A stretch of 30,915 bases of DNA, from assembly GCA_035528275.1 (NCBI GenBank), contig DATKYV010000117.1, forward strand, positions 1 through 30,915. The letters are read 5' to 3'. Shown here one piece after another: positions 25,560-30,915 of this stretch. A model generated the notes under the pieces. The model saw only the letters and a list, made by a program, of their open reading frames with translations, was not told where the DNA came from and made no database searches. A program made the position numbers and the translations under genes. This DNA is from DATKYV01 sp035528275 (GTDB taxonomy: Bacteria; Acidobacteriota; Terriglobia; UBA7540). How positions within the stretch are numbered: the stretch's first letter is position 1; each line of letters opens with the position of its first letter.

Positions 25560-26231
25560 CTATTCCACTCGAACGAAGTCTGAAAACTCCGGCCGAACAC
25601 CCGTGTTCATGGTGAGGATTCGGGCGCGCGAGTTCCCGGCGTCCAGAACTTGGACGACTTCCAAAACACCAACCTGCGTGCCGGGGTCGGCGGCTTTATA
25701 GAGCGCCAGCCGGGACCCTTGCTGGATTCCCTGTGCGGTGCCGAGGTCCACCGTCACGTTATTGCCTTCTACGACGGTGACGTAGCCCTGCGTTGTCGCG
25801 GGCACGGAGGTCCCCGCCGCCGGCGCCGGGGAGGCCGTGGCGGATTCCGTACTTCCTCCTCCGGCTTCGCTTCCCCTGCCGGTCAGGGCCGAGAATGCCT
25901 TTTCCTGATCGGTCCGCAACTGGGAGATCGCGGCCTTCAGGTTGGTGAGGTTCTCCTCCTGGCTGAGGCGCAGGGAGGAGAGCATCTGGTCCATCTCCTG
26001 CAACGTTCTCTGCTGCCGGATCAGAACCGCTTGCACCTGCATCTGCGCTTGGCGAAGTTCCCCCAACTGGGCATTCAGCGAATCCGTCTGCGACTTCATC
26101 GCCTGGATTTGTTCGCGCAACGCGCGGAACTCATCCTCGAGGTATTGCCTGTCCTTGGCGTCCCACTTGGCCGCGGCGGCGGCGACGAAGATCAAAATGA
26201 AGAATACGGCAAGGACCGATCGACGAATCAT
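25560..26231 (-). CDS. Exported coiled-coil protein with C-terminal beta domain
   Basis: 223 residues. A signal peptide (1-21, ending VAAAAA-K) leads into a long coiled coil (about 25-118, rich in Gln/Leu/Glu), a Gly/Ser/Ala/Pro linker (118-147), and a compact beta domain (148-223) reading GYVTVVEGNNVTVDLGTAQGIQQGSRLALYK, which resembles the FlgT C-terminal type of fold. No enzymatic motif is seen. It is sandwiched 49 bp after the kinase gene and 15 bp before the cyclase gene, so it belongs to the same operon. A periplasmic partner that meets the kinase's outer PEGA repeats is a reasonable guess. Confidence 0.8.
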   Translation of the reverse strand: MIRRSVLAVFFILIFVAAAAAKWDAKDRQYLEDEFRALREQIQAMKSQTDSLNAQLGELRQAQMQVQAVLIRQQRTLQEMDQMLSSLRLSQEENLTNLKAAISQLRTDQEKAFSALTGRGSEAGGGSTESATASPAPAAGTSVPATTQGYVTVVEGNNVTVDLGTAQGIQQGSRLALYKAADPGTQVGVLEVVQVLDAGNSRARILTMNTGVRPEFSDFVRVE

Positions 26232-26280
26232 GACCTCTCGCCTCCGTTCTGCTTCCCGATTCGGTGCTGCGACGACCGCC

Positions 26281-28545
26281 TCACTGGCTGGGCAGCCGTT
26301 CGTTGATGACCGCGGACTGGCCGGCGGACACTTCGATATTCCTCTGGACGGGGCGGTAGCCCGATAGCGAAATCGTCACCGTGTGCGAACCCGCCGGCAC
26401 CCGAAAATTCATGGGCGTCGTCCCTCCCGCCGACTTGCCGTCCACAAAGACCGTGGCTCCGGGCGGTATCGTCCGCACCTCGACAATTCCGGTGGAGGAA
26501 GCGTCGCTGGAAAGGGGAACCTTGAGCCGGACGATGTGCCCCTCTTCCCTGATGGTGAAAGTCCCGTCCCGGCTGCCCATGCCGCTCATCCGGACCTCGT
26601 AAGTGTGCTGCCCGACGGGGACCACCTGCTCGATGGGACTGCGTCCATAAGAGCGCCCGTCTATGATGACTTCCGCTCCCGCAGGAACCGTCTGGATGCC
26701 AATGACGCCGCTGGGCACCGTGAGGCTGGCGCTGAGCGTACTGGTGCGCCCGCCCTCGATTTCCAAAACCCGCTGCACGTCCCCGTAACCGGACATGGAC
26801 ACGACCACCGAGTGCCGGCCGGCGCTTAGCCGCGAAAACGTGTAAGGGGTCACCCAATCAGGTTCCCGCTGGCCGTCGACGGTGATGGAGGCGCCCGGTA
26901 CGTTCGTGGTTACCACCAGTTGTCCGAATTTCGGTGCCGTGGGCGCAGTCGGAGTAGGTGTCCGCTCGACCTCCGTCAGGTTTACGGAGAAGGTGGCCGG
27001 CGGTCCGCCTTCCACGGTCAATGTCTGTTCCGCGTCGTGATAGCCTTTCTTGGAAACAGACACCGTATGCTCTCCCGCCGGCAGGTCCGAAAAAGTGTAG
27101 GGAGTCATCCAAGTGGGATGGGTCTGGCCGTCGAGGGTGATGTTCGCCCCGGAGACATTCGACGTAATGGTGACCATGACCGTGGCCGCGGAAGGCGACC
27201 GCTCCACGAGATTCGCGTTGATCGAGCTCGTGCCACCCTCCGTGACCTCCATGGTCTGACGAAGGTCTTCGTACCCTTCCCTGGAAACGATCAAAATGTG
27301 GGAGCCGGCCGCTACCTCGGGAAAGCTGTAAGGCGTGACCCAACTGGGGTCGCTTCGGCCGTCGAGCGTGATCTTGGCTCCGGTAACGTTCGCTGAAACC
27401 AAAAGTCGTCCGACCGGTGGGGCCATGTGGGCGGGCCGGTAAATGAAGTAGAAATAGGCCCCGCCTCCGCCGGCGGCGAGAAAGAGAAGCAGCAGAACCC
27501 AAATCGCCGCTGAACTCCCCTTGGCCCGCGCCGCCTGGGGCGGCATGACGTGGACCGAGAGCGGTCGCTGAGGCTGGGGTTCTGCCGGAGGCGTGGGGGC
27601 GGGCGGCCTCTTCCTGGGCGCGGGGGGCTTCTTCGCAGGAGGCGCGGTACCTCTTGCCGGAGGGGCTGAGATGGGAGGCACTCTCATCACGACAGTCGCG
27701 CTGGGCGCGGTTGCCCCGCCCAGATTCTTGTAGTTCTTCAAATCCTCCGCCAAGTCGCGACACGATTGGTAGCGCTCACCCGGGTCTTTCGCCAGCGCCT
27801 TGCTGATGACGTAGCTCAAGCCGGGATGAATGGTGGCGTCGAGTTCGCGCGGAGGAATAGGGTTCTCGTTGATGATCTTGTAGATGACCGTGGTGATGTT
27901 CTGCCCGCTGAAGGGCTTCTCGCCGGTGACCAGCTCGTAGAGGATAACACCCAGCGCGAAAATGTCCGAGCGGCCGTCCACTCCCCGCCCTTTCACCTGC
28001 TCGGGCGACATGTAGTTGGGCGTGCCCAGAATCTGGCCAGCTTGCGTCATGCCCATCGACATCATCTTGGCGATGCCGAAGTCCGTCACCTTCACGAGCC
28101 CGCTTTCGAGGATCATGATGTTGGCGGGCTTGATGTCGCGATGGATAACGTTGTTGCGGTGGGCGTGGTCGAGGGCGCTGCAGACCTGCTCGTACATGGG
28201 CACGATGGTCTCGAGCGGCAGGATATTCTGTTCTTCGACCATGGCCTGGAGAGATTTCCCGTCCAGCAGTTCCATCGCCAGGAAGAGGACACCGTTGTCC
28301 TCTCCAAAGTCGTAGACGGTAACGATATTGGGGTGGGTGAGGATCCCTGCTGCCTGCGCCTCGCGCTGGAACCGCGCCTTGAACTCCTCGAACTCAGCCG
28401 GCGCCAAGCCCTCGACGAGCATAGTCTTGATGGCTACGGTGCGACCAATGAGCGGATCGAAGCCCTGGTAAACGATACCCATCGAGCCACGGCCCAGCTC
28501 AGACACAATCTGGTAACGGCCTGCCCGGGTTAGTGCTCCGGCCAT
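26281..28545 (-). CDS. Ser/Thr protein kinase with five extracytoplasmic PEGA repeats
   Basis: 754 residues. The Hanks-type kinase domain (11-273) has the glycine loop GRGSMG (18-23), K40, HRDIKPAN (135-142), DFG (155-157), an activation loop with T167 and T175, and SPE (180-182). A 70-residue Pro-rich linker leads to one transmembrane helix (346-368). The outside part is five PEGA domains, about 379-447, 455-524, 541-609, 613-677 and 685-750. The first three share TPY[ST]F...G.H...VS..GY and are closest to one another, which suggests recent duplication. PEGA repeats are thought to bind surface ligands or peptidoglycan. This is the first gene of the leftward operon and the only kinase in the window, hence the likely source of phosphothreonine for the six FHA domains nearby. 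GAGG five bases before ATG supports the start. Confidence 0.95.
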   Translation of the reverse strand: MAGALTRAGRYQIVSELGRGSMGIVYQGFDPLIGRTVAIKTMLVEGLAPAEFEEFKARFQREAQAAGILTHPNIVTVYDFGEDNGVLFLAMELLDGKSLQAMVEEQNILPLETIVPMYEQVCSALDHAHRNNVIHRDIKPANIMILESGLVKVTDFGIAKMMSMGMTQAGQILGTPNYMSPEQVKGRGVDGRSDIFALGVILYELVTGEKPFSGQNITTVIYKIINENPIPPRELDATIHPGLSYVISKALAKDPGERYQSCRDLAEDLKNYKNLGGATAPSATVVMRVPPISAPPARGTAPPAKKPPAPRKRPPAPTPPAEPQPQRPLSVHVMPPQAARAKGSSAAIWVLLLLFLAAGGGGAYFYFIYRPAHMAPPVGRLLVSANVTGAKITLDGRSDPSWVTPYSFPEVAAGSHILIVSREGYEDLRQTMEVTEGGTSSINANLVERSPSAATVMVTITSNVSGANITLDGQTHPTWMTPYTFSDLPAGEHTVSVSKKGYHDAEQTLTVEGGPPATFSVNLTEVERTPTPTAPTAPKFGQLVVTTNVPGASITVDGQREPDWVTPYTFSRLSAGRHSVVVSMSGYGDVQRVLEIEGGRTSTLSASLTVPSGVIGIQTVPAGAEVIIDGRSYGRSPIEQVVPVGQHTYEVRMSGMGSRDGTFTIREEGHIVRLKVPLSSDASSTGIVEVRTIPPGATVFVDGKSAGGTTPMNFRVPAGSHTVTISLSGYRPVQRNIEVSAGQSAVINERLPSQ

Positions 28546-28956
28546 CCCGGCCTCACTTCCATCCGCGGACTAATGAAGAATCCGCCTGCCCTTCCTACCC
28601 GACATCGTGTAAATGCTTGACTGGATTGCCCCCCGACGGGCCCTCTCATTTTACTGTTTGGGTGACTATGATTCCTGGCGAAGCCTAACGCAATATATGA
28701 GCCAAGTCAACCTTACGATGGTACCAGGCGAGAGTCACGGGCAGCAGGCCCAGCCCGCGGGCGGTGAGGTTACTCGTTCTTGAACCTTCGCATGGCCTGG
28801 GGCGATATCAGGCCTCGCTTCGTGTATGCTTGGGCAGAGAATCCTCTGGCGATGCCCACGAGCTTGGCCGATTTAAGGGATGGAGCGGAAGTGCAATTTT
28901 TTGTTGGCGATACAACCCGGATCCACCTCTCGCGCTCGAAGTCCTCGGAGGGAGTC
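28546..28956. other. Divergent control region upstream of the kinase operon
   Basis: 411 bp separating the kinase gene (left) from the LssY-domain gene (right). Promoters of both transcription units should lie here, but no confident -35/-10 pair was found. TTGACT (28617-28622) and its reverse complement AGTCAA (about 28705) face each other. The right end holds the GGAGGGAG site (28947-28954) of the next gene. Confidence 0.45.
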
Positions 28957-30306
28957 TTGTCAAACTCCGCGCGGGTCTTCTCACCCCGGATTTGGCTGAA
29001 GCGGACGGGGCGCGCCATTCCACCCGCAATATCCCGAGCTTGGTGGAACACCCCGGCGCTGGTTGCCTTGCTCCTGAGCGTTGTTCCTTTGGGGGGCGGA
29101 TTCGCGGCGCATTTGTCGGATAAAGCGCCTGGCGCAGTCGAGCCCATTCCTCCCGGGACGAAGTTCTACCTTCGGCTGGAGACCCCGGTCAGCACCACCA
29201 AGTCTCACCTGGGCGATGAGATTCAAGCCAGAGTGGTGCGTGAGGTTCCGGCGCAGTCCGACGCGGCCGAGGTTGCCATTCCCTTGGGCGCCGTGGCGCG
29301 GGGCAGAATCGAGAAGCTGATCCCCACGTCCAGTCCTACCAGTCGCGCCCGCGTTCGTTTGGAATTCACGCGCCTGGAGCTTCCCGACGGAACGGAGCTC
29401 AAGCTCGCGGGCCACTTGGTGGAAGTCGAGAACGCGCGCGCGACGGTCCTGCCGGACGGCACCATTCGAGGGGTTCTGGAGAGCGAACTCCCCTTGACCC
29501 ATCTCCAGGCTGCCTTGGAGCAGCTGAAGAAGAACAATCCCGAGGTCGGCGGCGAAATCCAAAAGGTAAGTGAAAGAAACTTGGGAAAGGCCGACACGTC
29601 GATCGACCTTCCCGCCGGCGCGGATTTGCACTGGGTCTTGGACGAGCCGCTCCAAACGGACCGTCTCTTTCCCCCGGCCGTCAGTGACCGGCTTTCCGCG
29701 GGAGTCACCGCGGCGCTTGACGGTCTTCTTGGCGTGGCGCCGCAGCGCGCATCCAGCAAGGATGGTCAACCGGGCGACCCGTTGAATCTTGTCCTGGTTG
29801 GAAACGCGGAAGAGGTGCGCCGGGCATTTCAAGAAGCGGGTTGGGCGGAGGCGGAGAAGTTGAGCGGAAAGTCCGTGTGGGAAACCGTACGCGCCGTAAT
29901 CACCAACAGGGGTTACAGGGAAGCACCGGTTTCGCAGCTCTATCTCTACAATCGCCCGGAGGACTTGGCCTTCCAAAAAATGTTCAACACCTTCGCCGAG
30001 CGGCACCACCTGCGCCTTTGGCGCGCCCCGTTTACCACGGCAGACGGGCGCGAAATCTGGCTGGGCGCGGCCACCCACGACACGGGCTGGGACATCCGCC
30101 CTGAAGAAGGCGTGGTGTCCCACGCCATCGACCCGGAAATCGACAGGGAACGCGAAAAGGTGGGCGCGGATTTGGCGGTGACGGGCTGCGTCGCCGCGCT
30201 CAGGCTTGCCACTCGTCCCGCCCCGCTTTCTGAGGGCCTCACGGCGACGGGCGCCAAGTGGAAGACCGACGGCCGTCTTCTGGCCGCGGAACTGAGAACT
30301 CGTTAA
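28957..30306 (+). CDS. Exported protein with LssY C-terminal-like domain
   Basis: 449 residues from TTG 28957, chosen because GGAGGGAG ends two bases upstream and a basic N-region plus hydrophobic core (TPALVALLLSVVPLGGG) follow. The frame is open further left to TTG 28780 or ATG 28852, but those lack a binding site and would bury the signal peptide. The N-terminal part (IPPGTKFYLRLETPVSTT...GDEIQARVV) is a beta domain of the kind found in many acidobacterial exported proteins. The C-terminal 180 residues carry the LssY_C pattern: DPLNLVLVGNAEEVRRAFQEAGW, YNRPEDLAFQK, RHHLRLWRAPF and WLGAATHDTGWD. LssY-type domains accompany lipid phosphatase or secretion loci but have no proven activity. Confidence 0.8.
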   Translation: MSNSARVFSPRIWLKRTGRAIPPAISRAWWNTPALVALLLSVVPLGGGFAAHLSDKAPGAVEPIPPGTKFYLRLETPVSTTKSHLGDEIQARVVREVPAQSDAAEVAIPLGAVARGRIEKLIPTSSPTSRARVRLEFTRLELPDGTELKLAGHLVEVENARATVLPDGTIRGVLESELPLTHLQAALEQLKKNNPEVGGEIQKVSERNLGKADTSIDLPAGADLHWVLDEPLQTDRLFPPAVSDRLSAGVTAALDGLLGVAPQRASSKDGQPGDPLNLVLVGNAEEVRRAFQEAGWAEAEKLSGKSVWETVRAVITNRGYREAPVSQLYLYNRPEDLAFQKMFNTFAERHHLRLWRAPFTTADGREIWLGAATHDTGWDIRPEEGVVSHAIDPEIDREREKVGADLAVTGCVAALRLATRPAPLSEGLTATGAKWKTDGRLLAAELRTR

Positions 30307-30333
30307 GGGTCTTGCCGGCGCCGGGCCCTGCGT

Positions 30334-30828
30334 TCACGGTGCCTCTGGAAACTGGATCTTCCCCCTCAGCTTTGCCCAGACAAGGCCCAGGCATTCATAC
30401 ACAGCTCCTTCCGCGATGCGGATTCCTTCCGCAGTGGGGTAGACGTCGTCCGCGCTGAGATTCAGGTTGCGGCGTGCGAGATAATCCGTCGGAGCGGGGA
30501 CGGTTCCGTTCAGTTCTCCGCCGGAAAGAATTACCTTGCTGCCCGGCATCGCCCGGTAGAGCTGGACACCTTTCACTACTCGAGCCAAGGTGTCTTCTCC
30601 CAGTAGGCTGTCCGCGGGGATCCGTGGATCGTTGGTGTACCCTCCGCTCAAGGCGACGATGAGCTTCTCGGAACGCCCTCCCAGCATCGCATCGCCCTGG
30701 GAGACTACAACCAGCGGCGGGCTCCGGCTTGCCCCTTGACGGGAGGTCGCCCTCTGCGCTAGACTAGCGTAGTAGCCTCTGGCTGCCCCTGCTGGGACCG
30801 CCCCCCATCGGGCGCGAAGCCATGACAC
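30334..30828 (-). pseudogene. YdcF/ElyC-like (DUF218) protein with internal deletion
   Basis: 164 codons from GTG 30828; an in-frame stop (30904-30906) lies upstream, so the start is uncertain but not beyond the window. The first part matches DUF218: EKLIVALSGGY, LARVVKGVQLYRAMPGSKVILSGGE. The last part matches the family's end: PAPTDY...YPTAEGIRIAEGAVYECLGLVWAKLRGKI. The central region normally between them (a Glu/Arg-rich motif and the SxxxHMPRA helix, about 70-80 residues) is absent without a frame change. This looks like an in-frame deletion that removed the conserved centre, leaving a probably inactive envelope-associated protein. N-terminal membrane helices usual for ElyC are not seen. 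Confidence 0.6.
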
Positions 30829-30915
30829 GCGGCAGGCCGGTCGGAGTTGGGGGGTGGGCCGCGCCGGGGAGAGCGCGTAACTGCTGGGGAGAATCCTCCT
30901 GCCTTACCCCTCAGC

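Noticed and set aside
24237..25583. Long rightward open frame opposite the cyclase gene
   Set aside because: It is antisense to a cyclase with all conserved residues; the composition is atypical and no motif is seen.
12372..28545. Type VI secretion regulatory cluster
   Set aside because: FHA, kinase and PP2C genes are typical, but no TssB/C, ClpV, Hcp, VgrG or membrane-complex genes are present.

Overview
The window looks like chromosomal DNA of an Acidobacteriota bacterium. The supporting signs are a large Oar-like TonB-dependent receptor directly followed by a VWA protein of the acidobacterial type, a DUF1080/Gfo-Idh-MocA pair with a twin-arginine signal, GC-rich coding, and many zinc-ribbon, FHA, PEGA and Ser/Thr-kinase proteins. 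The assignment rests on protein style only, because no rRNA or other marker is present.

Layout. 1-4561 (+): 3' part of a TonB-dependent receptor and a VWA-domain protein one base apart. 4641-6365 (-): a GT39-like membrane glycosyltransferase carrying two repeat-derived in-frame insertions. 6440-7348: a 37-bp direct repeat (5' half of a tRNA-Leu) flanks a small YgiT/DUF4258 toxin-antitoxin-like pair, and the right-hand copy belongs to an intact tRNA-Leu(TAG). 7463-9991 (-): Gfo/Idh/MocA oxidoreductase and DUF1080 hydrolase. 10313-12035 (+): zinc-ribbon DUF4870-like membrane protein, a clear intrinsic terminator, then a DHH/DHHA1 phosphoesterase.

12372-28545 is the most interesting part. A rightward set encodes a PP2C phosphatase, a zinc-ribbon/triple-FHA/ABCG-like transporter and a small membrane coiled-coil protein. 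It converges on a leftward six-gene set: PEGA-repeat Ser/Thr kinase, exported coiled-coil protein, FHA-GAF-class III adenylate cyclase, trypsin-fold protein whose catalytic His is Arg, exported PHP-domain protein, and a zinc-ribbon double-FHA protein. Between them sits an HTH/nucleotidyltransferase toxin-antitoxin-like pair. Its antitoxin gene has a textbook promoter and operator, and its toxin frame is interrupted by one amber codon. Kinase, phosphatase and six phosphothreonine-reading FHA domains within about 16 kb suggest one phospho-signalling circuit controlling a transporter and cAMP synthesis. The circuit is inferred from gene content and order. The nearest described parallel is the mycobacterial PknF/Rv1747 kinase-transporter pair.

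28957-30306 (+): exported protein with an LssY C-terminal-like domain. 30334-30828 (-): a YdcF/ElyC-like (DUF218) gene that seems to have lost its middle by an in-frame deletion.
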